The position numbers and the translations under genes are program-made. DNA of 52,443 nucleotides. It comes from Pseudomonadota bacterium (GTDB lineage: Bacteria; Pseudomonadota; Gammaproteobacteria; Xanthomonadales; Rhodanobacteraceae). Positions 1 to 8,731 of the stretch are shown here, one piece after another. Position 1 is the first letter of the stretch; every line of letters starts with the position of its first letter. Under the pieces are notes generated by a model. It ran no database searches. It worked only from the letters and a program-made list of their open reading frames with translations, and was not told the origin of the DNA. Location: positions 1-52,443 of the forward strand of contig JAJYPJ010000011.1 in assembly GCA_021795435.1 (NCBI GenBank), written 5' to 3'.

Positions 1-308
1 GAGCGAAGCGAAGAAACCCCTCCCTGTACCTTGCTAGTGCGCAAAGCGCCGCCCGCGTGGAAAGCCATCGCCAAGTGGCACCGGCCGATATTCCGTTCGA
101 GTTCATGCTCAACGCATTGCGACTGAACCATGGCGTGCCGGCGACCCTCTTCACCGAACGCACCGGATTGCCCCTGTCCAGCATCGAACGGCCTTTGGCA
201 CAAGCGCGCGCTGCAGGTCTCATGCGCGGTGCCAACTCCGGCTTGCTGCAAGTCACGCCACTTGGCGCGCGCTATCTCAACGACCTGCTGCTCCACTTCA
301 TGACGTGA
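1..308 (+). CDS. hemW: HemW-type radical SAM heme chaperone, C-terminal end (partial)
   Basis: The reading frame is open from base 3 and ends at TGA 306-308, so the gene begins outside the window. The visible ~100 residues match the C-terminal domain of HemW, formerly called a HemN-like coproporphyrinogen oxidase. They include the typical PFEFMLNALRL stretch, a winged-helix-like segment with RTGLPLSSIERPL, and the terminal LNDLLLHF motif. HemW is a radical SAM protein thought to deliver heme rather than oxidise coproporphyrinogen. The radical SAM cysteines are not in view, so the family call rests on the tail alone. A GTG at 57 is not the start, because homologous sequence continues upstream of it. 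The true HemN lies at 47789-49189. Confidence 0.8.
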   Translation, partial: AKRRNPSLYLASAQSAARVESHRQVAPADIPFEFMLNALRLNHGVPATLFTERTGLPLSSIERPLAQARAAGLMRGANSGLLQVTPLGARYLNDLLLHFMT

Positions 309-375
309 CCGCGCAATCCGGGGTCCTGTGCCCTCGGTTGACAAGGGTCGCCTGGACGCTCGCGAGCTCATGAGC

Positions 376-404
376 CTGACAATTGACCTATGTTCACTTA
401 GACT
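376..404 (+). promoter_or_regulatory. Candidate sigma70 promoter for the btuB transcript
   Basis: CTGACA at 376-381 and TAGACT at 399-404 are separated by 17 bp. Transcription would start near 411, just where the cobalamin riboswitch fold begins. The match to consensus is moderate, but the position fits well. Confidence 0.45.
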
Positions 405-407
405 GCC

Positions 408-595
408 CCCGTTCGAGGTGTCCCGCGCGCAATGACCGCGCGCGGGGTGAAACGGGAAGCCGGTTGAAATCCGGCGCTGCCCCCGCAACGGTAAGCAGAT
501 CCACGTTGGTCGATGTGCCACTGCGCCAAGTCGCGGGAAGGCGACCAGCGCTGCGGAAGCCCCGCAATCTGCAAGCCCGGAGACCGGCCTCGACG
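408..595 (+). promoter_or_regulatory. Cobalamin (B12) riboswitch
   Basis: The leader contains the conserved blocks of the cobalamin riboswitch in order. GGGTGAAACGGGAAGCCGGT lies around 445-463, ATCCGGCGCTGCCCCCGCAA around 469-488, and the B12-box-like GCCCGGAGACCGGCC around 575-589. The element sits upstream of a BtuB-type outer membrane receptor gene, the classic target of repression by adenosylcobalamin. The 118 bases from the B12 box to the coding start are GC-rich with self-complementary stretches (for example 596-602 with 637-643) and presumably form the expression platform. I could not tell whether control is on transcription or translation. Confidence 0.93.
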
Positions 596-728
596 CGCCG
601 CGCGGACTTCATCCACGCTCGGCGTGCATCAGGCGTCGCGGCGGGCGGCGGCCCGCGCACCGGTCCGATTCGCGCGCCTCGTTCCTCGCCACGCCTGCTC
701 CGCGGGTGAGCGAATGGGAACGAAAGCC

Positions 729-2556
729 ATGAACCATTGCCGATACTTGTTTGCCGCCAGCCTTGCGCTGGCGGCGCTTCTGCCTGCCCACTCGCATGCC
801 AGCGAGCCCGGCCGCGCCATGAGCGTCGGTCGATTGCCGCTCGTGCTGGTAACCGCGGCACGCATGGCTCAGACTGTCAACGACAGTCTTGCCGACGTCA
901 GCGTACTGACGCGCGGGCAAATCGCCTCCAGCGGCATGCCTGACCTGATCGAACTGCTGCGCCGCGAGGCCGGTATCGAGGTGGCGCGGACTGGAGGGCC
1001 CGGCCAACAGACATCGGTCTTCATCCGAGGCACGAAATTCCAATCAAGTGCTCGTACTGGTGGACGGCGTACGCGTGGCATCCGCCAATACCGGCAGCTT
1101 TGCGTGGGAGCAACTGCCGCTGGATGAGATCCAGCGCATTGAAATCGTGCGGGGCCCGCGTGCAGCACAATGGGGTTCGGACGCGATTGGCGGGGTCATC
1201 CAGATCTTTACGCGAAAACTCGACGCTGCTCATTTCGCTGTACACGTGGGCAGCCACGGTGACTACGCGGAAAGCGTCGGAGTTGGGCATTGGAGCGCAC
1301 GAGGCGGTGCCAGCGTCCTCGTTGGCGCGAGACACGTGCTCGGCTACCCAGCAATCAATCCGCAAAATTTCGCGTATAGCCCGCAACCGGATGGCTACAG
1401 CAACCAGAACCTTGCCGCTCGATTCGCGTGGCGGTTCGACAAGCAGGCGTTGTCGGGAAGCCTGTTGCGTTCGGACGCACTCGTCGAATTCAACCAGGGG
1501 ACATCACGTGTCATTGAGCAAGCTTTCGGCGTTCGCCTGAACGGCGCGCTATCAGACCATCTACGCCAGCGTGTAGAGGTCGGCACCGATCGAGAGGACC
1601 TCGGCACAGCCGCGTACCGAAGCCTGATGCTAAGCCGCAGGAACCAAGCCAGCTACCAGCTGGCTTGGTCCTTTGAACGCAGGCAAGACATTCTGGCCGG
1701 TCTGGACTGGATGCACGAGCGCGGCATCAGTCGCGACACGGCGAGTAACATCGACACCTACACGCAATCCCGAGACAACCTCGGCATCTATGCAGGATGG
1801 TATGGGCATCGGGGCGTCTGGGACTGGCAACTCGCGGCGCGACACGACCACAACAGCGTGTTTGGCGGTGCCACCACAGGATCGGCCGCCACCGGCTACC
1901 AAGTCAACAACTGGGTGCGCATCGAAGCGAGCTTCGTGCAAGGCTTCCGAAGCCCGAGCCTCGAAGAGCAATTCTCGCCCGGGTACTTCGGGTATTACGC
2001 AGGCAACCCCGACCTGCGTCCAGAACGCTCGCACAGCAGCGAAATCGATCTGTTGGTCCAGCCTTTCCGTGAAGCACAGATCAAATTGGCCGGATACAGT
2101 ACCCGCGTCAGCAATTTGATCACGTTCGCAGGCAGCAATTATCAGGCAATCAACATCGGCCGCGCGGCAATGGACGGCTTGGAACTGACGGCATCATGGA
2201 GCGATGGCCCATGGACCAACCACGTCATGGGTGATTATGACGACGCCCGCAACGCCTTGACCGGTGAACGCCTGCTGCGCCGCCCACTACGCAGGGGCGA
2301 TATCAATGTGGATCGCAAACTCGGTCGTGGCGTAAGAGGGGGCATCGATCTGTTCGCCGCTGGCAACGCAACCGACTATGGTGGCGCGACACTGGGGGGT
2401 TATGCACTGCTCAGTGCGCACGTGGATTGGCGGTTGGACCGCAACCTAGCTCTGCGCTTATTCATCGAGAATCTATTGGATCGAACCTACAGTCTGGCTT
2501 ACGGTTATGCCGCACAAGTTCGTTCAGGCTGGGTCACCCTGAGTTGGTCACCCTGA
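729..2556 (+). pseudogene. btuB: TonB-dependent vitamin B12 receptor BtuB, broken by a +1 frameshift
   Basis: BtuB takes cobalamin across the outer membrane using TonB energy. ATG 729 opens a signal peptide (MNHCRYLFAASLALAALLPA). A TonB-box-like LVLVTAAR and the plug domain follow, up to VFIRGT. The frame then breaks in the AAA run at 1035-1037. With one A fewer it would read IRGTNSNQVLVLVDGVRV and continue in the frame open from 1048 to 2556 through a complete 22-strand-type barrel ending LSWSP. The joined product would be about 608 residues, close to E. coli BtuB (614). Both halves are otherwise well conserved, so this is either a very recent mutation or a sequencing error in a homopolymer. 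ATG 714 is an alternative start. The GTG at 1048 is only where the second frame opens. Confidence 0.88.
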
Positions 2557-2565
2557 TGGCCAATT

Positions 2566-2582
2566 GCGCGGCCAAGCCGCGC
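2566..2582 (+). terminator. GC-rich hairpin after btuB
   Basis: GCGCGGC at 2566-2572 can pair with GCCGCGC at 2576-2582 across a three-base loop, ten bases after the btuB stop. No T-run follows, so intrinsic termination would be weak. It may instead stabilise the mRNA 3' end. Confidence 0.35.
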
Positions 2583-2701
2583 GCGGGTGGCGGATGGGCC
2601 CAGGGCCCGAATCCCGTGGCCAAGCCCATACACGCCGGTTTGGCTGGCTGCGAGGCCTCACACGCGCTATAAATGCGCGATCGACCACAGGGGAAACTTG
2701 G

Positions 2702-5101
2702 ATGGCGTTGCCCGTGGACCGGCGCCGGCAGCCGCGCAAGCGAGGAGGCGTCGCGCGAATTGCGGAGCGCGCGGATCTGCCCCCGCGCGTCCGTGGTGTG
2801 CTTGATGAACTCTGCAAGGTGCTCACCGCGCGGTTCGAGACGGCGTTGCGCGACACATTGAATGATCTTGAGCAGCAACTGTTCAAGCTCGCGGAGCAGG
2901 CGCGCAGCAATGCCGACCAGGAACTCGCGTACGCGAGTCTCCGGGAAGTCAAACGTGGTCGGCCCGACGTTGGACCTCGCTTCGCAGCCGCCATCGAGGC
3001 GGATTTGGTCGCCTTCGACAACGAGCCGCTTTCCACGCCGCAAGATGCCGGAACGTCCAAGCTCGAGCTCATGCAGGAGCATGTATTCGAGGAAGATCTC
3101 GCCCTGCGTGAGGTTGCCAGCCGAGCGGAGGTTCGTGCCAGCGAGCAACTTTATGAATTGTGCCATCGCATTGCCGTGCTTGCGGCGCTTCCACTGTTCG
3201 ATGCGGATCGTTTGCCTGGCGGTCCGCAACGGGTCCTGATGGCGCTTCGCGGCGCCATTGCCGAACTGGATCTTCCGACCGCCCATCGGGTACTTGCTTG
3301 GCGCCTTTTCGAAAAGCGCGCCATGAGTGACGCCGCAGCCTTTTATGCCGAGGTCAACCGGGTCTTGGCTGCCCGTCGAATCCTTCCGAATCTCATTGTC
3401 TACCGGCATCGCCGAGGTCCCGGCGAATCGGCCGGGGAACCCGCGCGCGGCGCTCCAACCGAAAGTGCTGCGCAAACAGGTCAGCAATCGACTGCGCGCG
3501 CAGGGAGCATGCGCGACTGGGGAAGTGGCTCTCCAGGTGGAAGCACCGGCGTGGCCGGCGGCGCGGACGCAGGAACCTACGCCGGAAGCCAAGGCGGGCT
3601 ATCTGGACACGGTGGGAACGGCGGCGCGGTCGGTCAACACGGCTTGGCCGATGCGGGCGACAGCAACGACGCCTTGCCGCTCTTCGATACGCTGAGGGAA
3701 CTTCTCGCGCAGCGCCGTCGGATGGTAGGTGAAAGCGAGGTAGTACCCGGTAGCGGCCCCGAAGCGACGCCTCAGCAACTTCAGTCAGCGTTGCAAACCT
3801 TGCAGGCGCGGGCACCTCAGCTTGGTGATGGAAAGTCAGGGGGCAGCTCAAAGCGCCTCCGCCAGGACCTCCAGGGCCAGCTCAGAAGGTTCAGCAGCGA
3901 GGGCAAGACCCCTCAGCTCGCACCCGTCCAGCGAGATACGGTTGACCTGGTTTCGATGCTGTTCGACAACCTGCAGCGCGAAGTCCGCATGGGCGGTGCC
4001 GCACAGCGATTCCTCGGCAAGCTGCAAATCCCGCTTCTGCGAACGGCACTGGACGACCCTACGTTCTTTTCGGAGCGTAACCACCCGGCGCGCAGGCTCC
4101 TGAGCACCGTCACCGAAACAGCCGCGTATTGGGTCGACAGCAGTGACGGCGAAGCAGATCCGTCGCTCGTGCAAAAAATGCAGACCGTCACCGAACGTCT
4201 GCTGCACGACTACGACGGCGATTCGCGGCTTTACGTTCATCTGCTCGAGGATCTTGAGCGTCACATGCAGACGCTGGCACGCCGCGCCGAAATGGCTGAA
4301 CGACGCCATGTCGAAGCTGCCCAGGGTCGGGATCGACTGGAGGCTGCACGCGCGCGCGCCGAAGAGATCATCGCCCAGCGACTTGTCGGAACAAGGCCAT
4401 CCACGCTGGTCCGGACTCTCCTCGAGCAAGCGTGGGTCGATGCGCTGGCCTTGGCCATCCTCCGTCACGGCGAGGACAGCGATGCATTCCGCGAGCGCAT
4501 TGCGACCGTGGACGCACTGCTCAAGCGCAATCCCGACGATGACACTGGAAGACTGCAGACCGACGTCCAGCATGGATTGCAGCAGGTCGGGCTGCATACG
4601 CCGGATGCGGAGGCCATTGCGCGAAAGGTTCTTGATCAGCCCGTGGTAGATTTCAGCGGCGAGCCCGTCTCACAGACCGAGCTGGCCCTGAAGCTCAAGC
4701 AACGTCAGCGCCTTGGCGAAGAGGGTGCAAGTGGATCTGGTCAACGCGTCGAGGCGCCACTGAGCCCCGACGAGCAGCGGATGCTGGAACGACTCAAGAG
4801 CATCCCCTTTGGGAGTTGGTTTGAATTCCAGCGCAACCAGCAGGGGGATACCGTACGCCGCAAGTTGGCTTGGTTCTCGCCCACGACAGGCCGATGCCTT
4901 TTCGTCAATCAGCGCGGCCAACGCGCCGAGGAGCGAACGCTGGTGAGGCTCGCGCGCGACATGGTGCGAGGACAAATTCGATTGGTGACAGAAACGCAGA
5001 CCAGTCTGGTCGACCGCGCGTGGAACGCCCTTGTCGGCGCGCTCAAACAGTTCGTGGGACGGAACCCGACAGACGTGCCCGCCAGCGGAGCGCCAGCATG
5101 A
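2702..5101 (+). CDS. DUF1631 family protein
   Basis: A 799-residue protein of the uncharacterised DUF1631 family, which is common in gamma- and betaproteobacteria. I chose ATG 2702 because GGGGAAA precedes it at a workable distance; the frame is open further upstream to 2564 but that part looks non-coding. There is an N-terminal helical region. A glycine/serine-rich linker follows at about residues 265-320. A long helical C-terminal region rich in Arg and Glu comes next, and the tail (GSWFEFQRNQQGDTVRRKLAW, then FVNQRGQR) resembles a small beta domain. No signal peptide or transmembrane segment is seen, so it is probably cytoplasmic. The stop overlaps the start of a PilZ gene by four bases, implying coupled translation. 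The function is unknown. I infer a role with the PilZ protein from the coupling alone. Confidence 0.85.
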   Translation: MALPVDRRRQPRKRGGVARIAERADLPPRVRGVLDELCKVLTARFETALRDTLNDLEQQLFKLAEQARSNADQELAYASLREVKRGRPDVGPRFAAAIEADLVAFDNEPLSTPQDAGTSKLELMQEHVFEEDLALREVASRAEVRASEQLYELCHRIAVLAALPLFDADRLPGGPQRVLMALRGAIAELDLPTAHRVLAWRLFEKRAMSDAAAFYAEVNRVLAARRILPNLIVYRHRRGPGESAGEPARGAPTESAAQTGQQSTARAGSMRDWGSGSPGGSTGVAGGADAGTYAGSQGGLSGHGGNGGAVGQHGLADAGDSNDALPLFDTLRELLAQRRRMVGESEVVPGSGPEATPQQLQSALQTLQARAPQLGDGKSGGSSKRLRQDLQGQLRRFSSEGKTPQLAPVQRDTVDLVSMLFDNLQREVRMGGAAQRFLGKLQIPLLRTALDDPTFFSERNHPARRLLSTVTETAAYWVDSSDGEADPSLVQKMQTVTERLLHDYDGDSRLYVHLLEDLERHMQTLARRAEMAERRHVEAAQGRDRLEAARARAEEIIAQRLVGTRPSTLVRTLLEQAWVDALALAILRHGEDSDAFRERIATVDALLKRNPDDDTGRLQTDVQHGLQQVGLHTPDAEAIARKVLDQPVVDFSGEPVSQTELALKLKQRQRLGEEGASGSGQRVEAPLSPDEQRMLERLKSIPFGSWFEFQRNQQGDTVRRKLAWFSPTTGRCLFVNQRGQRAEERTLVRLARDMVRGQIRLVTETQTSLVDRAWNALVGALKQFVGRNPTDVPASGAPA

Positions 5102-5445
5102 ACGAGCAGCGACGCGCTCACCGCAAACCAGTTAGCGGCGTGGTTCTGGTGGAAAATAGCTTGAATGGCGCCCCCCTCGGTCGCGTTGGCAACATGTCCA
5201 ACTCGGGACTCATGCTTATTGCCCCACGGCGCCTTCGCGACAACGCGCTTTATCAGATCAGCTTCGCCCTGACGGATGCGAACGGGCGTTCGCATCCGAT
5301 GGAGATTGGCGTTCATGAACAATGGACGTCTGCAGCGGTGACGCCAGGGCAATTCTGGATCGGCATGCGCATCATCGACATCAGTGCAGATGATCAGGCC
5401 TTACTTGATGCTTGGCTGAAACAACCGGATTACGCAACGCGGTGA
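5098..5445 (+). CDS. PilZ domain protein (cyclic di-GMP receptor)
   Basis: A 115-residue single-domain PilZ protein. The two c-di-GMP contact motifs are visible: RRAHR (residues 5-9, the RxxxR element) and N32-x-S34-x-x-G37, the [D/N]xSxxG element. This suggests real ligand binding, unlike PilZ proteins that have lost these residues. ATG 5098 overlaps the stop of the DUF1631 gene (ATGA), so the pair is probably translated together. Single-domain PilZ proteins act by ligand-dependent contact with a partner, and the DUF1631 protein is the obvious candidate here. Targets such as type IV pili or flagella cannot be inferred from this window. Confidence 0.9.
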   Translation: MNEQRRAHRKPVSGVVLVENSLNGAPLGRVGNMSNSGLMLIAPRRLRDNALYQISFALTDANGRSHPMEIGVHEQWTSAAVTPGQFWIGMRIIDISADDQALLDAWLKQPDYATR

Positions 5446-5538
5446 ATCGAGCGGCATCGACGTGGCTGGCTGCCGCGCAGCTTGCCCTCGGCCCAACGAG
5501 CAGCAACACTTCCTTCGAAGCCACTTGCGGATTTCCCA

Positions 5539-6867
5539 ATGAGCGCAGCCCTTGCATCGCTGTACGCGCAGCATCTTGAGCAGATCATCCGACAGGCCGA
5601 TGCCGCGCTCGCGGCAAGTGGACACGACACGTTGGTGATCGCCGCCGGGACACAGCGGCTTCGATTCCTCGACGATCAGGCTTCGTCATTCGTCGCCAAT
5701 CCGCATTTCCTGCATTGGCTACCGCTTGCGAATGCGCCTGGATCCTGGATCGTCCATGTTCCAGCGCAAAAGCCGCGGCTGATTTTCATGCAACCCCGCG
5801 ACTATTGGCACGTGGTCCCGCAATCACCCGCGGGTTACTGGACGGAACATTTCGATATCATCACGGTATCCGACGAGCACGCGGCAAGAGTCGAATTGGA
5901 ACGTGGGCTCGGCGAGCACAGTGCGATCATCGGCGAGGAAGGCTCAGCAGGCAGCGACATAGCTCCAAACAATCCACCGGCACTGCTTGCGCGTCTTCAC
6001 TGGGCTCGTGCCTGCAAAACGCCCTATGAAATCCTGTTGATGCGCGCCGCCAGTCGAATTGGCGCGCGCGGACATCGAGCGGCCCTGCGTGGGTTTCGTG
6101 GAGGCGCAAGTGAGTTCGAGATTCACCTTGCTTACCTTGCGGCAAGCGGGCAGTCCGAACGTGACCTTCCCTACGCCAACATCATCGGCCTGAACGAACA
6201 TGGGGCGGTGCTGCATTACACGGACTTGCAACGCCGTCGGCCCGACATTCCGCGGAGTCTTCTCATTGATGCCGGCGGACAGTATGCAGGCTACGCGAGC
6301 GACATTACCCGGACGTACGCGGCGGCTGGACAGGACGAATTTGCAGCACTGGTCGTTGCGATGGAGGAGATGCAACAGATCCTTTGCCTTGGAGTAAGGG
6401 CGGGGCAAAGCTTTCCCGATCTGCATCTCGAGGCACACCGCCTGCTGGGCGGGATCCTGGCAGAACATAGGCTGGTCCGTTGTTCGGCGGAGGCCGCATT
6501 CACACAAGGCATCACCCGCACCTTCCTGCCTCACGGCCTAGGCCACCTGCTCGGACTCCAGGTCCATGATATCGGCGGCCATCAGAGTGGACCTGCGGGT
6601 GGGCGAATTCCACCACCCGAAAACCACCCCTACCTTCGCCTCACGCGCGAACTCGAGCCGGGTATGGTCGTGACGATAGAGCCCGGCCTTTACTTCATTC
6701 CCATGCTGCTCGAGCAACTACGCGCCTCGAGCGCCGCCCGTGATGTGGACTGGACGAGCGTCGAGGCGTTGGCGCCATGTGGCGGGATTCGGATCGAAGA
6801 TAACGTGCTTTGCACGGACGGCGATCCAATCAATCTCACACGGGAAGCGTTCGCTGCCTTGACCTGA
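5539..6867 (+). CDS. pepQ: Xaa-Pro dipeptidase (prolidase)
   Basis: The 442-residue protein matches E. coli PepQ (443) along its length, starting with an MSAALASLYAQHLEQ N-terminus similar to the E. coli one. That is why ATG 5539 is preferred over the upstream start at 5482. It is an M24 pita-bread metallopeptidase that cleaves dipeptides with C-terminal proline. The expected dinuclear metal ligands are present: D244 and D255 (in LIDAGG and SDITRTYA), H332 (LPHGLGHLLG), E381 (TIEPGLYF) and E420 (GIRIEDNVL). The enzyme is cytoplasmic. It stands alone, with convergent cydC downstream. Confidence 0.95.
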   Translation: MSAALASLYAQHLEQIIRQADAALAASGHDTLVIAAGTQRLRFLDDQASSFVANPHFLHWLPLANAPGSWIVHVPAQKPRLIFMQPRDYWHVVPQSPAGYWTEHFDIITVSDEHAARVELERGLGEHSAIIGEEGSAGSDIAPNNPPALLARLHWARACKTPYEILLMRAASRIGARGHRAALRGFRGGASEFEIHLAYLAASGQSERDLPYANIIGLNEHGAVLHYTDLQRRRPDIPRSLLIDAGGQYAGYASDITRTYAAAGQDEFAALVVAMEEMQQILCLGVRAGQSFPDLHLEAHRLLGGILAEHRLVRCSAEAAFTQGITRTFLPHGLGHLLGLQVHDIGGHQSGPAGGRIPPPENHPYLRLTRELEPGMVVTIEPGLYFIPMLLEQLRASSAARDVDWTSVEALAPCGGIRIEDNVLCTDGDPINLTREAFAALT

Positions 6868-6988
6868 GAGGACTTGGAGCCGAGCTCGCTTCCGCGCAAG
6901 GCCGAAAGTGACCGTGACCAACTCCGGTCAACTCAATCAGCGCTAGCTGCGCGCCCACGGGTCTGGGTAATGCGTCCGATCGGTTTCC

Positions 6989-8731
6989 TTACCGAAACGC
7001 GGGTTCGTTGAGTTCTACCGCATCGCGCGCCAAATAATCTGCAACAGGCAAGCGTTCGGTGATGCGCCCGAACCTCATCACCACAACCTCATCCACGAGC
7101 CGCGCCAACCCAGCCAGTCGATGCGTGATCAGTAGTAGCGTCCGTCCCCTAGCCGCCTCATCGAGGCTCGCATAGAGACCATCCGCAGTATGCGTATCAA
7201 GTCCCTCCGTCGGTTCGTCGAGCACAAGCACCGGCGCATCCTGAAGTAGCGCCCTGGCAATCGCGATCCGTCGGGCCTCGCCACCAGAAACCGCTGAACC
7301 AGCATCGCCAAGCACCGTGTCGTAGCCCTGCGGAAGACCCGCAACGAACTCTTCGAGCTGCGCAACTTGCACGGCACGATCGATCTGTGCGTCACTGGCA
7401 TCCGGTGCAGCGAGCAGTAGATTCTCCAATAACGATCGGTCAAACAAGGTTGTCTGCTGGGCGATTACCGCGATTCTCCGCCGCACATCGTCGCCGCGCA
7501 GTTGGTCCAGAGACCGACCATCCAAAAAGACTCGGCCGGACTGAGGCAGATAGAATTTCTGCAGTACGTTGACCAGGCTTGACTTTCCGGCTCCCGATGC
7601 GCCGACAACGGCAACGCGCGAGCCCGCCCGAACTTCAAGATCGATTCCATCCAGCGCCCAAAATGTCTCATTCGCATAGCGCATGCGGACTTTTTCGAAG
7701 CGAATGTCCGGCATTGAGGCAACAGCTGCACGCGCTGCAGGCTCACTGACTGTGGGCTCGGAGTCGGCAAGCTGGAATACACGCGCTGCCGAAGCCTGAG
7801 TTGCATGCCAATTCGCAAGTGCTTCGGGCAACGTCGCAAGCGTCTCGAACAGTGCGATGGACAGCAGAACCAGCATCGTCAGCAGCGGTGACGACAGCGC
7901 GCCGGCACGCACTGCGGCGAGCCCGATCGCCACCACGAGGATCACGGCAATCTGCGCCAGCATGCCCGAAAAGGCACTTCCCAGCGCCTGGATGCGTTCG
8001 ACGTTGCGCCGATGTACAGCAAGCCGCCCATCCAGCTGTCTGATGCGTTCTACCTGCCCGGCTGCTGCGCCATATGCGAGGAGTTCACCGTACCCGCGCA
8101 ACAAATCGAGCATCAGACCCCTCAATCGAGACGACGAGACGACAGCCGCGGTCGCGTCATCAGCCGCAGCGCGCTTGGCCCATAAGGGCAGGATCAGCCC
8201 GGCGAGCGCTGCGACGGCAACCAAGACGGGAAGCGCCGTCGGTAGCGTCACCGCCATCACCGATGACACCACAATCATCGCCGCCGCCGCCACTACGGAA
8301 GGCACGAGTACTGTCAGATAGAAATGTTCCAGGGCATCGACATCAGCACGCAGACGTGCCATCAATTCCCCGGTTCGCCACATAGCAAGACGAGCCGGCG
8401 CAAGCGGAATCAACCGGCGGAACAACCACGCACGAAGACTTGCCAGTGCGCGCAGCGTCGCCTCATGGGTGATCAGCCGGTCTCCATAGCGGGCGCCACT
8501 GCGGACAATGGCGAGGCCTCGGATGACCGCTGCCGGCGTGAAATAGTTGATTGCCATGGCACTGGCACCTGCCAGCGCCATGGCGGTAATGAACCATCCG
8601 GATACAGCCATCAATGCGATGCCCGACAGCGTTGCTGAGACGGCCAGCGCTGCACCACTCCACAGCCAGGCGCGGTGCGCACCGAGCAGGTCGAGTAGTC
8701 GCCAAACCACAGACGATTGGGCCCGATTCAT
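6989..8731 (-). CDS. cydC: Heterodimeric ABC exporter subunit CydC
   Basis: A 580-residue half-transporter with six N-terminal membrane helices followed by an ATPase domain. The ATPase motifs are Walker A GASGAGKSS, signature VSGGEARRIAIARAL, Walker B VLVLDEPTEGL and the H-loop LITHRL. CydDC exports cysteine and glutathione to the periplasm, is reported to bind heme, and is needed to assemble cytochrome bd. ATG 8731 overlaps the cydD stop by four bases (ATGA), so it is favoured over the upstream start at 8749. This is the last gene of the cydABX-DC operon and converges on pepQ. Confidence 0.95.
   Translation of the reverse strand: MNRAQSSVVWRLLDLLGAHRAWLWSGAALAVSATLSGIALMAVSGWFITAMALAGASAMAINYFTPAAVIRGLAIVRSGARYGDRLITHEATLRALASLRAWLFRRLIPLAPARLAMWRTGELMARLRADVDALEHFYLTVLVPSVVAAAAMIVVSSVMAVTLPTALPVLVAVAALAGLILPLWAKRAAADDATAAVVSSSRLRGLMLDLLRGYGELLAYGAAAGQVERIRQLDGRLAVHRRNVERIQALGSAFSGMLAQIAVILVVAIGLAAVRAGALSSPLLTMLVLLSIALFETLATLPEALANWHATQASAARVFQLADSEPTVSEPAARAAVASMPDIRFEKVRMRYANETFWALDGIDLEVRAGSRVAVVGASGAGKSSLVNVLQKFYLPQSGRVFLDGRSLDQLRGDDVRRRIAVIAQQTTLFDRSLLENLLLAAPDASDAQIDRAVQVAQLEEFVAGLPQGYDTVLGDAGSAVSGGEARRIAIARALLQDAPVLVLDEPTEGLDTHTADGLYASLDEAARGRTLLLITHRLAGLARLVDEVVVMRFGRITERLPVADYLARDAVELNEPAFR

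Noticed and set aside
1048-2556. A separate 502-residue TonB-dependent receptor starting at GTG 1048
   Set aside because: The preceding frame supplies exactly the missing signal peptide, TonB box and first part of the plug, so it is one frameshifted btuB rather than an independent gene.
2534-3592. A 352-codon minus-strand open frame across the start of the DUF1631 gene
   Set aside because: Antisense shadow of a recognised family; composition is low-complexity and no product is recognisable.
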